Positions 33,687-44,544 of a DNA stretch of 64,000 bases are shown piece by piece. Where the stretch lies: contig JAMKCH010084955.1 in assembly GCA_023653785.1 (NCBI GenBank), forward strand, positions 1 to 64,000. The letters run 5' to 3'. Position numbers and translations under genes: made by a program. Numbering within the stretch: position 1 is the stretch's first letter; each line of letters starts with the position of its first letter. The notes under the pieces are model-generated. The model had not been told where the DNA came from. It saw nothing but the letters and a program-made list of their open reading frames with translations, and did not search any database. This DNA is from Ophioderma brevispina (lineage: Eukaryota; Echinodermata; Ophiuroidea; Amphilepidida; Ophiodermatidae).

Positions 33687-34405
33687 ATATACAATCTATG
33701 GTGTCAGTCCTGACATAAATTGTGTTAAAATAATATTGGTTTCTTGTATAAAGTATTATTTGAATTCACATGCGCAGACCATTCCAAATAATGTGATTTT
33801 GTACTGTTTCTTTCCAAAACGCGTACATCTTAATTAACGAGAACAAGCTTTTTTGTACTCTCAAAGGACGATACGTTTGACATTAAATATTGATCTTAAA
33901 TATAAAATTCCTTATGTTATAATTTGTCAAGTTCGAAAGCCGTTCAGAAAGTTTAGCTACTATACTCCACTACCCTACCTCTGTGCAGTGACATCAGCGT
34001 GAGATTTTTGGGCGCACCAGTAAACCACACGTGCTGGCTTAAAGCGACAGCGTTTTTACACTCGCGCACAAAGATGGCATACCTTGACGTGTGCGTAAAA
34101 GCTGCGTCAATGTTATGACATCACTGCACGGAGGTAGAGAAATGGACGATATCATGTTGCTATATAATAGTAGGCCCATGAGAATTAAGTATACTTCAAG
34201 AAACCCAAAATTCACAAATAAAATCGTTTTCAATGCAGAAACCAGTCATGTTTTGTACATGCATGTCTGCGTTGGTCTTTAACATCTAATACAGAGGGCG
34301 TTGGAATTGGTAGAAGAAAATTCATATGCATTTTTATGCAAATCGTCACTGATGGGTTTGTTTTGAAAAAAGGGCAGTGCAAAAAGTCTATCTTTCTTTC
34401 AATTT

Positions 34406-34556
34406 CATTGACGCATTTCATCACTAATGGGTTTGTTTTGAAACTGCCAGGGAGGTGCGAGAAAGATTAGCCACTCTAAGCGTCTTAGAGAGTCTGATCT
34501 TTCTCGCACTTCCAGATCATTTACAAAACAAACTAATCAACAATGAATTGCGTCAA
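34406..34556. repeat. Hairpin with GTGCGAGAAAGAT core
   Basis: TGCGAGAAAGAT (34456) pairs with ATCTTTCTCGCA (to 34508); flanking GTTTGTTTTG/CAAAACAAAC and ATTGACGCA/TGCGTCAA extend the arms to about 60 bp with mismatches. Loop CACTCTAAGCGTCTTAGAGAG. Confidence 0.75.
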
Positions 34557-34710
34557 GGTCTTTTTGGCACTATTTATAGAGTATATCTTTGGACATGTTG
34601 GAGTGTAGAAGTGTTTTTAATTTACTTTAAAAACTACTTCAAAATTTAGATAAATTACGTTAATTATTAATGTTAATGTAATGATTTGATACTATTGTTT
34701 TCTCAAAGTA

Positions 34711-34884
34711 TATGATGGATAAGGACCACGCCTCAGTGCATTCGACAGGATAATTGCACTTGACTGTATGGGTCAGTGCAGGCAGCCCTTGAGCCTTCGG
34801 CTCTCGGGCTGCCTGCACTCGCCCATACGGTCGCGTGCAATTATCCTGTCGAATGCACTACGCTAGGTCCTTATCCTTATCATA
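34711..34884. repeat. Long near-perfect hairpin, about 75-bp arms
   Basis: GTGCATTCGACAGGATAATT-GCAC pairs with GTGCAATTATCCTGTCGAAT-GCAC. Outward, ATAAGGACC pairs with GGTCCTTAT; inward, GTATGGG/CCCATAC and AGTGCAGGCAGCCC/GGGCTGCCTGCACT around the loop TTGAGCCTTCGGCTCTC. Confidence 0.85.
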
Positions 34885-35440
34885 TTATGCTCTATACTCC
34901 CTGATCATTGTTGGGTGATATTATCTCCAAAGAAAAGATCTGTTATGTTACATCTCACATGTCTCACACAGGGTGTTCCCAGAATTGGGGGGGGGTTGCT
35001 GGCAAAACCATCGCTGCATAAATATGGGTATTTTCAAATTTTTGAAACTGCGTCCGCAAATGCACCAATTTGCCGGCAGCAATATTTTTTACCGTCGGTT
35101 CAAAAATCTGAGGAGTGGGGAGTACCAATATTATTACAAAATTGTTCAATTATACTGCATATTAGCAATCCGAAATAAAATCCTCTGACAAAATCTGTAA
35201 CAAAATATTGTATTTCATTGAAATATTCCACCTTCATCTATTTTACATTAATACCGATTTTGCCAACAAGTCAACAATTTGCCAACAGAATTCTGTAAAT
35301 GGGGGGAGGGTGTCACAAATCCCCACCCCCAGAACGGCCCTGATATTCATATGTGTGAAAGCAATACCAACAAGCAAAAATCTCAAATTTGAGAACAATT
35401 GAGGGCAGTTTCCTCATAAGAACATGCCTTTCAGACTTAC

Positions 35441-35518
35441 GAGCTGTAAATGTAGACTGCCGCCTGAGTCTTGGTTTGTTAGGAGGTATGGCCGGTAGAT
35501 CAAGGTCCCTCTCAGCAA
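35441..35518 (-). CDS. Exon: short basic, proline-containing linker between FN3 and Ig domains
   Basis: This 78-nt minus-strand exon has an acceptor after ACTTTGTAG (AG at 35519-35520) and a strong donor, GTAAGT, from 35440. It starts with two bases and ends with one, so both introns are phase 1, matching the donor of the FN3 exon (48934) and the Ig exon that follows (18073). It encodes about 26 residues, including AERDLDLPAIPPNKPRLRRQ followed by STFTA: a proline-containing, arginine-rich linker with no fold of its own. RRQST resembles a basophilic kinase site, but that is only a motif. It links the FN3 domain to the first Ig domain. No family-specific signature is recognisable here, so the assignment rests on splice signals, phase and open frame rather than similarity. 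Confidence 0.7.
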
Positions 35519-35805
35519 CTACAAAGTATAACAAGAAGAAACAAGATATCAGTTTGAAACTCCCTCTTTGTCTTTCCCTAGAGACTAACTTACATAAATG
35601 TGCTGCCCATCTAGAAAGCATGAGCATAATTTATTACTCTCACTCTCATTAAGTTTGAATTTCCGAATACAATATAAATTGGCTATTTTGGCATTCTGTC
35701 ATTTTGAAGGTACTCTGCCACTCTACCTGTTGTCTGTTTTTGTATTTATCAACCTTCTCATTCTCTTTGATCTTCCACCAAAAAAATGCTCAAAATTCCT
35801 AGGGT

Positions 35806-36166
35806 TAAAGGCTGACTCAGAGATTTCCTGAGGAGGGCATCCTCAATTTTCAAACAAATTGTGATTTTTGCATATACATAATGCTTGTCCATATCACTGT
35901 AAGAAATAGCTAAGCTCAAATCAAAATCCTTTATATAGAAATTCATAACTTTGTTATGAATTTCCGGATCTGGAATTTTTGTTATACACAGTATCCTATG
36001 GCACTGTATACTACACATAAATGTTTACTGCATGAAAACGAAAATCGGATTCATCTAAAATTTTGGAATTGGGGCATTTTAGGGGTGAATACCTTTAGTT
36101 CTAGTTGACTAGTTTTAATAAACAACCACAAAAGTAACATTTCAAAATTCTCTGAGGTTGAACCTT
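35806..36166 (-). mobile_element. MITE family A, copy 3 (reverse orientation)
   Basis: Starts TTAAAGGCTGACTCAGAGAT, contains the shared GTTATACACAGTATCCTATG block, and ends with a decayed terminus (TCTCTGAGGTTGAACCTT). It lies in the 17-kb-side flank of the linker exon, inside the 13.4-kb intron. Confidence 0.8.
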
Positions 36167-36902
36167 GTGTTTGTTTTGCTGCCCCATCATTTGGAATTCA
36201 CTTCCAAATAGCCTTCACAACATCCCCATTCCTCTCCTCAATTAAAAAAATCTTGAAACTCATCTCTTTCATCAAGTTTTTGATTCACATATTAATTCGT
36301 TTTGTGTCTGTTGTTCATATTTTTATGGCGTCACTTATAATGTTTGTTTTTGTTCCACCACTGGTTTAACCCCAACCCAAATATTTTCCTCCTGGTGCAC
36401 CAATATAAAGGTGCACCCGCAGGGGCGGCAGTGCCCATCTCTCTGTCTTGCCTGTTAAAAATGTTCCGAATTAACCAGACTTTACCATGTAAATTACGGT
36501 AAACACCAAATATTCATAATCTTCACGCTTTATACCTATCCTAACATAAAATTACAATTTGGAAGCAGAAAAATGTAATAAACAGGAATCAAAAATAATA
36601 CTACACATTTTGAAAAAGTAAGGTATTTATACGCTGACCGTTATTATCGTTATTATATTTTCCATAATATTACGTTCTTTGTAACTTAACTTGTTTTTAA
36701 TGGTAAGAATCGAACTATGAAAATCGTTTTACCTATAAAAGTTTATAAATACGTCGTAATTAACTCTTAAAAAAATAAATCTTATTTTCCTATCATTTTT
36801 AAATAGTTTGTAAAACTCCTTCCTCCATTTTGTTATATATTTAAGTTTATTGAAAAAAGTAAGTACACACATATTATTATATTAATTTAGCATCTGCTAT
36901 AT

Positions 36903-36972
36903 CAGTAAAGTCATGTAGTGTAGTGGATAAGGTTTAAGACTTGTAATCTTAAGGCCCTGGTTCGAATCCTAT
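36903..36972 (+). other. tRNA-like sequence, probably a SINE head or tRNA relic
   Basis: TAGTGTAGTGGATAAGG resembles an A box and GGTTCGAATCC is a B box. An anticodon-like arm TTAAGA-CTTGTAA-TCTTAA would place TGT (Thr). The T stem pairs badly, so a working tRNA gene is unlikely. Confidence 0.35.
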
Positions 36973-37539
36973 GTAAGGTACATGTAATTAAGTTTATTCA
37001 TAGTGGTACAAAGTATTGGTGACATTATAACAGTTAGAATGTGGTACATTACCATATAAAAACAAAGTGTATAAACTGGTTTAATCTTTATTTCTTCACG
37101 TTTTTTCCCTTTGTTTATTGTCTTTTTTTCTCCAAATTGTTTTTCCTGAAATACTTTTTTACAACCACGTGGTACCGTCATTACAATGTTTGTATGATGC
37201 CATCGCTACAGCGTGAAAATATTGGTCAGAGGATTGTATAAGTTTTAATTCTTACATTGTTTAAACAAGTCCAAACCAACAATACGTTGAGGCTGAGATT
37301 TTACGCCGCTTATTTTACGTTTTCCCTGCAATGGTTTCATATTTTGACGGCTCCAGTTATTTTTACGTTCTGCATGTAGTAAGTCCCAGCTGCCAGTCAA
37401 ATGCCTGTTTTTTTACAGGTTTTATTTACTTAACAGTGTGGCGTTTCGGCAGACTCCCTCATATCATGTTGCTGTGGGGGTTCGCTACTCCTCCCACACA
37501 GCTAGTCTGTTTTTGCATTCCCAGCATATGCCGGTACCC

Positions 37540-37670
37540 ATTTATACTCCTTGGTTGAGAGAGGGCAGCGGGTACAGTGCCCCTTGCCCAAGTGCACTTG
37601 GCGACATGGGGCTCGAACCCACACCTAATGCTTAAGAGGCGGCGTTTGATCCACGTACCACATGTACCTT
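37540..37670 (-). mobile_element. tRNA-like SINE head (reverse)
   Basis: Minus strand: TGGTACGTGGATCAAACGCC (A-box-like) and GTGGGTTCGAGCCCCATGTC (B box), then TGCCCAAGTGCACTTGGC-like sequence and GAGAGAGGGCAGCGGGTAC in reverse. No folded tRNA with a proper acceptor stem was found. Confidence 0.5.
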
Positions 37671-38457
37671 CAAACGTGTCACCCCTCCCTAATATTTTCT
37701 CTTCCCTTACTATTTCCTAATTCCACAAATGTTAGTCCCCCTCATTTTTTCCAGGATGTCCACCCCTGTTATCTTGCCTACAGTGCAATATTCCATGGAT
37801 ATATTTATGCACTTAGGCCCATTACTTTCTTCCTTAAATTTAGTGGCCTTTAACTAACATTGACCTTTTCATACAGCAGCTCCCAGCACTAGCCAAGCAT
37901 GGCTGTAATCGAGATATAAACACATCCTATCCATCTACCCTACTAAAGGTAATCCAATTGAGGCTAATAAAATCACTACTTGTCTTTTCCATCTCTTGCT
38001 AGGTCAATAGTTCATATCTTGTCTAATCTTATTCTACTGGGGTCTCTATGACGGCTCTCAAATATTACCATAGATACCTAGAGCACCTACATAATGATGC
38101 AAAAATGTAATTTCCAGAATATTTCAATTTTCAAATTTTTTATTATGCATTAGTAATGCAATTCATTGAAAAGTATCTGGGAAACAATGACTTCTGGAGA
38201 AATGTACATAGAACACATTTTTTTTTTCTGATTTTGTTTTAAGGAAAAAGATTATACCTCAAAGAGGCCACGAATTTTCCACTTTGAACTTTTTGCCCAC
38301 GAAAAATCAGATGATGAACTCATGAAAAATGGACTTTTACTTGCACTGCTGGGCTGAAAATGCCCCTTCAGAATGCTAACATTTTTACATGTTCTGATGC
38401 TGAAAATCTCATCCCACCTAATCCCGACCCCTCTATTTTGAAACTCACACCTTTTTA

Positions 38458-38734
38458 GGCTGGTATTCTGAAAGGGGAGTCTAACTAAGACCCAGGTTTA
38501 ACCAAGGTTAGTCCTCCATGAGTGGACTTTTTTCCATTCAACATACTCTGATGTGTGCCGTATGTGTGAGAAAATTCCACATGGATGGGACATTTCGGCT
38601 CATCCATGCGGAATTTTCTCACCCGCTGTTTTAAACTTTCATAGTATGGTGAAAGGAAAAAAAGTCCTTTCATGTAGGACTAACCTTGATTTAAATTCAA
38701 GATTAAAGTTTGACCCCCTTTCAGAATACTAGCC
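38458..38734. mobile_element. Foldback MITE, palindromic over most of 277 bp
   Basis: GGCTGGTATTCTGAAAGGGG at the left and CCCTTTCAGAATACTAGCC at the right; AAGGTTAGTCCTCCATG/CATGTAGGACTAACCTT further in; GAAAATTCCACATGGATG/CATCCATGCGGAATTTTC at the centre. Confidence 0.8.
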
Positions 38735-39484
38735 AAAGAGTTTATTAATTGACAAGCATTCCAATCTCCTAAACTGATTGTCTACGTGCATCCTGCTCTA
38801 TCAAACAAACATCTCTCGCATCAGTCCGAGATTCTCCTCTCACCACCAGGAACTACAGCTGAACGCCTTACACCCGTCCCGACTTCACCAAGATAATTCA
38901 CCAGAGATTCTTCATACTAATTCTTCCATGAACACCAAAAAGCCCATCACTCATCTTTTGTATGATATTTGATCCCGTAATCACTGACGTAAAAAGAGGT
39001 CACTTGATCGTGACATTTGACCTTTATATATAATAGCAAGCAAATGTATATAGGTCGGGATAGCCTTGTGTGAGACAAGCATTAACAGTTTTTCTATATT
39101 AAGTTTCCTCTTGGGATTGGAGCGCTACTAGGAGTTAAGTTTTCAACTTGCTTTTATCTTCTACAGGCTGATTCAAAAAGAAGTTTACTCATTTTTGTCA
39201 TGGTTTAATAAAAAATCTAAATGGAAATCTCTGTAAAGTAATATATCATCGCAAAGAGCAATTTCTGAAGGTCTAAATTAAAAAAAGAATTTTTCAATTT
39301 GCTCATGCCAAACCTAAGTTATACTCATTTGAACCAAATCACCCATTTTTCTGACTGTACACATCTGGGTAACTTGCATCATTTTCTATTCACGCCAAAT
39401 CAATAAAGCGTGAAGAAGACAGATCAATTGGTTTCCAACTTTTATTGTAAAAAAATGAGTTTTTAAGTTTGTCAGTTATTCGCA

Positions 39485-39954
39485 GTGGGAGAGCGTGGCC
39501 TAGCGGTTAGGGTGCTTGCCTGTGGCGCAAATTTACCAAAAAATCCCGGGTTCGAATCCCGGTGGGATCACTTGCTGGGATTTATTCGGGTGCTCAATTC
39601 TGGATTTGAACTGTATACGAGCTATTGATTAAATACAGAATACCGCTCTCCTCCATGGTTCACTTGGAATTGGGAAAATGAATCATGAAAGCATCCCGTC
39701 CTTCGGAGGAGACGTTAAGCCGTCGGACCCGTGTACAGAGAGTCACAACTGTACATGTACATCGCAGTCAGTGTCGAATAAGAGTGGTATAAACCCCTGA
39801 CTGTTCCCAATCCGCCCCCAGTCTAAAAAAATGCGGGCCATGTTAGGAGCGTCCGTATCATGGATACATGCGGCCCCGGATCAACTTACTCAGTTGAATA
39901 AATCCTGATACCACCACAAGCCATTACCAATGACTTGTGGACGCTAAGAAGAAG
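39485..39954 (+). mobile_element. tRNA-derived SINE with 11-bp target duplication
   Basis: A Pol III-type head: A box TGGCCTAGCGGTTAGGG (39497) and B box GGTTCGAATCC (39550), followed by about 400 bp including CGTCCTTCGGAGGAGACGTT (39698). The tail is CGCTAAGAAGAAG. AGTTATTCGCA flanks it at 39474-39484 and 39955-39965, a target duplication made by LINE machinery. The conserved GACGTTAAGCCGTCGGACCC segment may be one of the shared SINE core domains of animals, but I cannot name it with certainty. Confidence 0.85.
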
Positions 39955-40403
39955 AGTTATTCGCATACGCAAGCACCATAAATCAAACGATAATTAAGTT
40001 CATATTTCTATTCATCAAGCAATGTCACAGCAGTGTAGAACTATTTTTTCATTGCATACCTTTTCTGCAATTATATTTGTTCAAGAACTACGAACAAGAG
40101 GAAACAGTAATAAAGACTCGCGAGATTCAAAATTCGAAACAATTTTAAATTGTCAGCATTTAAATTTGCTTTGATTGATGGATTTTGAGTATAAAAGTAA
40201 AGCTTTAATTTTGACAATTAAAGTTACAAACCAATGGAGGCTTTCTTGTTCATGCATTATTGATTTGGAGTAAATAGAAACTTGTGCAAGTTACCCACAT
40301 GTGTACAGTCAGGAAAATGGGTGGTTTTATTTAAATTAGTATAACTCGGGTTTGTCATGATCAAATTCATAATTCCTTTTTTAATTTAGACATTCATAAC
40401 TGC

Positions 40404-41319
40404 TACTCTCTTTAAACGAAAGAGTGAAAAACCACTCTAAAAGAGTGAAATCTCACTCCAAAAAAGAGCCAGCTGAGTGACGCATCTTTTAGAGTGAGAT
40501 CCACTCAAAATAAAAGTGACAAAAATAACTCTAAGGAAAGAGTGACTGATAACTCCTTTTAGAGTGAACTAGTCACTCTTATAGAGTTGTGATTCTTTAG
40601 GAATTTTGTTTGTTTGGTGAGTATATTGTATGTGTAAGGTCATAATCATAGCATCGTGACATGAATGAATATTGTGGCGCATCATTGGCATGATTCAGTG
40701 AGACATGCATGATTGTGGCATGCATGACTTGTATTATCACGTGTATGCATGCCCGTGACATGCACGATTGTGCATTTCGTACATGTGTAAGCCTAGCCTG
40801 TCCGGTTAGCCCCGGCGCAGACTTCCGTATGTACGAGTGATAAACAGTAAATAACATTTATGCTTGCTCCACACTTTTTTGCCTGTAAATGCTATGAACT
40901 GCGACCGACACATACAATATACTCACACCGTGAGATATCTATGATTTCTTCACTAGCTAATTTCAACTTCGTTCAACTGTTTGCTGACGGTCTCACTTAA
41001 CTCGTCGCACCATGTTGTTCGAAAATAATCACACGATTTGCGGCTGTTTCGGATTGGCTATTAGTTCACTCCGAAAAAAGAGTGAGCATTTTCTCACTTT
41101 TTTAGAGCTAAAACCCGTTCTATAAGAGTTTTCAGAGTGGCCTTCACTCCTAGAGTGGCTTTTTGAGCCACTCGGTAAAGAGTGAGCTCTGTTAACCGCG
41201 AGTGAAGGTGTCGGGTTGTATTTCTCGCTCTTTTAGAGCTAAGCCACTCGATTAGAGTTAATTTAAAAAAACTCGAAATTCAGAGTGATTTTTTCACTCT
41301 TTCCAATTTTAAGAGAGTA
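40404..41319. mobile_element. DNA transposon derivative with many AGAGTG subterminal repeats
   Basis: TACTCTCTTTAAACGAAAGA-GTGAAAAA at the left and TTTTTTCACTCTTTCCAATT-TTAAGAGAGTA at the right are inverted. Within about 200 bp of each end the hexamer AGAGTG or its complement CACTCT recurs many times in both orientations, like transposase-binding subterminal repeats of CACTA, hAT or Mutator elements. The middle (40600-41050) is unique and has no recognised gene. Confidence 0.75.
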
Positions 41320-41731
41320 AATGACATATTAGTTTTCAAGAAATTCCTTACAGAGTTTTTACTAAACTATAATAAAAAATGAGTAAACTTCTTTTTGAAT
41401 CAGCCTGTATGGAACTCTTGTTTTGTCATATCATGCATGTTCCCTATCATCTTTGGATCCCCCTGACTTAACCAGAAGTAATACAAATATTTATATCAGA
41501 TGAAAGGCTGAACTGTTGTTCATTGTTGTCCTGAATTTTCATCATCTAAATCCATTGCTTTTCCAAGATAGAGACCAAAAAATGCTGTTTAGCACAGTAC
41601 AGTAGAAAAAAGATGTTGCAATATATATTACCACTTTTACCATTTCATGAGCTGAGAATTACAGGTTCTAACTGACAAGTTGGTCATTTTTAGATATTGT
41701 TCACAAAAAAATACATCGGTCCTCGGACCGC

Positions 41732-42443
41732 TTGTGTCACCTGCTGTCTCGGTTAGTGAATGATAGGCCTAACATGACCTTTGATGTTGATATGTGACCT
41801 TGGACATCATAAACAAATGAGGGTTTGCATGTAAACTCCGTAAACCAAGTTCTGTTCCAATTGAACTTCAACTTTTCAAATGAGGTCAATTTTACATTTT
41901 ACAACTTGACCTCACATGACCTTTGACCTTGGTATGTGATCTTTGACCTCATCAACAAATGAGGGATCCCATGTTGCACCTTATGACTCAAGTTTGGTTC
42001 CAATTGAACTTCAACTTTTCAAATGAGGTCAATTTTACATTTTACGACTTGACCTCACATGACCTTTGACCTTGGTATGTGACCTTTGACCTCATCAACA
42101 AATGAGGGATCCCATGTTGCACCTTATGACGCAAGTTTTGTTCCAATTGAACTTCAACTTATCAAATGAGGTCAATTTTATATTTTTCATCACAGCCTGA
42201 TTTTATTACAACTTGACCTCACATGACCTTTGACTCAGCATGGACCTTTGACCTCATCAACAAATGGGGGATGACATGTTGCACATGTAATCGCCAAATT
42301 TGGGTTTAAATCCATCAAGTATGAGGATAGTACAGCGAATGGTACCCTTTTGTTTCACAACACCAACATCACAACAACAACACATACAATACAAACAGGA
42401 CAAAGTGATCCTACGTCTTCCTGCCTTAGGGCAGGCGACACAA
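41732..42443 (+). mobile_element. Family E element, copy 4, internally expanded
   Basis: Starts TTGTGTCACCTGCTGTCTCG and ends AGGGCAGGCGACACAA (inverted terminus GTGTCRCCTGC). The internal unit of about 142 bp (TTGACCTCACATGACCTTTG onward to GTTGCACCTTATGAC) is repeated at about 41905 and 42047, with a shortened third at 42210. Perfect AGGTCA-A-AGGTCA sites occur on the minus strand in each. Confidence 0.8.
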
Positions 42444-42858
42444 AAACAATATAAAACAAAGACATTTTACCAGAAGTGGGACCTTTCCAATCAAAGAGTG
42501 CACTTTTGAAAAATGGGCAGTAAAGGTAAGAGAATTTTATTTTGAAGCAAAATATCTTAAATGAAAGTCAAGATATTATGCATAAGTATCAGAATCAGAA
42601 CCCCGAAGTGTTTTTTTTTATTGAAGAATCCCCATTTTCTTGGGTAGCACACCCATTTTTCAAAACTATTTGGTGTTCACCATGCATAAATGCTCAAATC
42701 CATTTTGATTTTACTACCACCATAACATATGCTACAATAATATAGCAAATAGCAGTAATGATGTCCGTGTCACAAAATATGGTTCAAATTGCCGCCCATT
42801 CACAAGAAAAGTTAGTAAAACATTTTTTGCTCAGAGAAATCTCTGAACCTTTTTGGCC

Positions 42859-43181
42859 TTAAGGCCGACGTAGAGATTTCCAGATGAGGGTGCCCTCAAT
42901 TTTCAAACAAATCATGTTTTTGGCTTGTACATAATGCTTGTCCATATACTAATCAATGTGCGAAATAGCTAAGCCCAAATCAAAGTCCTTCATATACAAA
43001 ATCGCATCTTCATTATGAAATTCCAGATCCAGAATTTTTGTTATACACAGCATCCTATGGAAATGTTATACTATACATAAATGTTTACTGTATCAAATCT
43101 TTGCAATGGTGCATTTTAGATGACTATCTTTAGTTCTAGTGGACTATTTTTAGGTAATAAAAAATTATAGTCAGCCTTTAA
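42859..43181 (-). mobile_element. MITE family A, copy 4 (reverse orientation)
   Basis: Starts TTAAGGCCGACGTAGAGATT and ends AGTCAGCCTTTAA, with the shared interior (TAATGCTTGTCCATATACTA, GTTATACACAGCATCC). Just left of it is GAGAAATCTCTGAACC, which may be a remnant of another terminus. Confidence 0.8.
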
Positions 43182-43878
43182 TCAATCAATTATAATGATG
43201 TGACAATACACGTCATACAGTGATCTTGACAGTTTGGCAGATTCTTAAGTATTGACCTTTGTTAGTCTTTCATTATGATAGCTTTTGTGTAATGCCTTTT
43301 TCATAGAATCTAAAATCAAAGTGCTGCTGTTTTGAAGAGGACAACTCTGAATCATTTCACTTCTTCAAATTCAGAGTCATTAAATCAGCAGTTAGTGTAA
43401 GCAGCACCTGGAGCTATTTGGAACTGTCAGAATTTTGAAAAAAAAATCTAATAAAAAAAATCAGAAGGAAAGGCTAATTATGGACCTATTTTACAGTCAT
43501 AATCACATGTTAGATGTCAATAGTCCAGAAAGTAATCAAAATGAACGATTTTGGTAGGCTCTCAAAAAGTGCAGCATGGGGTCATGGATTTTCTGTGCAG
43601 TGTGCTTGGATTGTGTAAACAAGAAAATAAGCATTGCTAGCAGTGACCTAACGACTGGCTGATTTCTTGTGAAGCGTACTGATGTTACGAGCATTTATTT
43701 AAGCTCTGATGCAGTAAGGCAACCAGTTATAAAATTCAGACCGGGATTCAGACACGTTCTGATGTAGACAGATCCTGATTTATAAGCCCAGTCCTGAACC
43801 ACATTTGGCAGTAGTTAAAATCTACCTGCAGTTGAAAGGAGCTATAAGTCTGTGGTGATTACCAGACCCACTTTTCAC

Positions 43879-44027
43879 CTCGTTCTGTGACAATATTTAT
43901 GGTCCCTTCGCATAATGTTCTCAGACATTTCCAAAGTGTCAGCGCCTTCATAATCCGCTGCCCAACCACGATAGTTTGGTTCTGACAAATTTGCTACCTC
44001 AATATCATCATTCCTGACAACATTCAC
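43879..44027 (-). other. Candidate exon of unknown identity in the 13-kb intron
   Basis: On the minus strand, after GACTTATTAG (AG at 44028-44029), about 50 codons are open: NDDIEVANLSEPNYRGWAAD is followed by YEGADTLEMSEN and a basic stretch. It looks protein-like (acidic, mixed composition), with a possible weak donor GTGAAA at 43878. It starts in phase 0 while the flanking exons of the kinase gene are in phase 1 and already join to each other perfectly, so it is not needed in that transcript. It could be an alternative exon with sequence errors, or chance. No family recognised. Confidence 0.25.
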
Positions 44028-44063
44028 CTAATAAGTCAGAGCACTATTATAAATCAAAGTCCT

Positions 44064-44544
44064 TTAAAAGCGGCACTGGCCGCTTTTTAACCAAAATGAA
44101 ATTTCTTCAATGTGCACTCAATGAGCGTCCAGGCTGTTGGAAGAATACAGATATTTTACACATAAAAATAATGACCCCAAAACAGATAGAGTCATTAATA
44201 TAAGACCAAAGACATCCAGATATTTTTGAGGCAACTTTAATTTGGCCGTAAATTAATTCAATAAATGATGTCCTATCACACGAACATCATAGACTTGTAC
44301 TTATTGATATTAAAAAACGCAAAGCTCACAGATCGGTCAAACAGGGTGGCTGCCGTGGGAATCACTCTGCATGTGTTTTCTTGTGTTAAATTCCATTTTC
44401 CGTCATCGCTGAATTAATGACTTTGGGGTCATTTTAATATAAATCATTCTGTTTACCATAAGGGTGCTGATTGGGCTTAATCATTTCATGTGGGGGTAAT
44501 GTAATATAAAAGCTTTACAAACATGCAAAATATCAATTTTGAAA
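44064..44544 (+). mobile_element. MITE family D, copy 2 (3' truncated)
   Basis: Begins TTAAAAGCGGCACTGGCCGC and runs through GGAAGAATACAGATATTTTA, AAAGACATCCAGATATTTTT, CACAGATCGGTCAAACAGGG and TTTCATGTGGGGGTAATGTA. The right terminus was not found; similarity fades near 44544. Confidence 0.75.

Larger units (their letters stand above)
18074..35440 (-). other. Intron, 17.4 kb, between linker and first Ig exon
   Basis: The largest intron. Holds diverged repeats and hairpins (19.3-21.3 kb), the TG microsatellite, the 145-bp array, the split family F copy with its 2.35-kb insert, family E copy 3, palindromes, the 967-bp element and two long hairpins near 34.5 and 34.8 kb. Stretches 18080-19290, 27070-28300, 28730-30460 and 30800-31990 show short dispersed matches (27870-27960 with 31540-31635; 32353-32425 with 34877-34965) but no exon or named element. 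Confidence 0.7.
39164..41407. mobile_element. Long inverted-repeat element carrying two other insertions
   Basis: CAGGCTGATTCAAAAAGAAG (39164) and CTTCTTTTTGAATCAGCCTG (to 41407) are perfect ends flanked by TA. The arms extend about 250 bp: TGTACACATCTGGGTAACTT (39357) mirrors AAGTTACCCACATGTGTACA (40288). A SINE occupies the space between the arms (39485-39954) and a second transposon sits in the right arm (40404-41319). Without these it would be under 900 bp. Confidence 0.8.

Noticed and set aside
34973..35343. hAT-like element with CAGGGTGTTCCCAGAA and CCCAGAACGGCCCTG ends
   Set aside because: Ends are plausible inverted repeats, but no matching 8-bp duplication flanks them, so I did not list it as an element.
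36903..36972. Functional tRNA-Thr gene
   Set aside because: A and B boxes and an anticodon-like loop exist, but the T stem does not pair and no proper acceptor stem forms in register.
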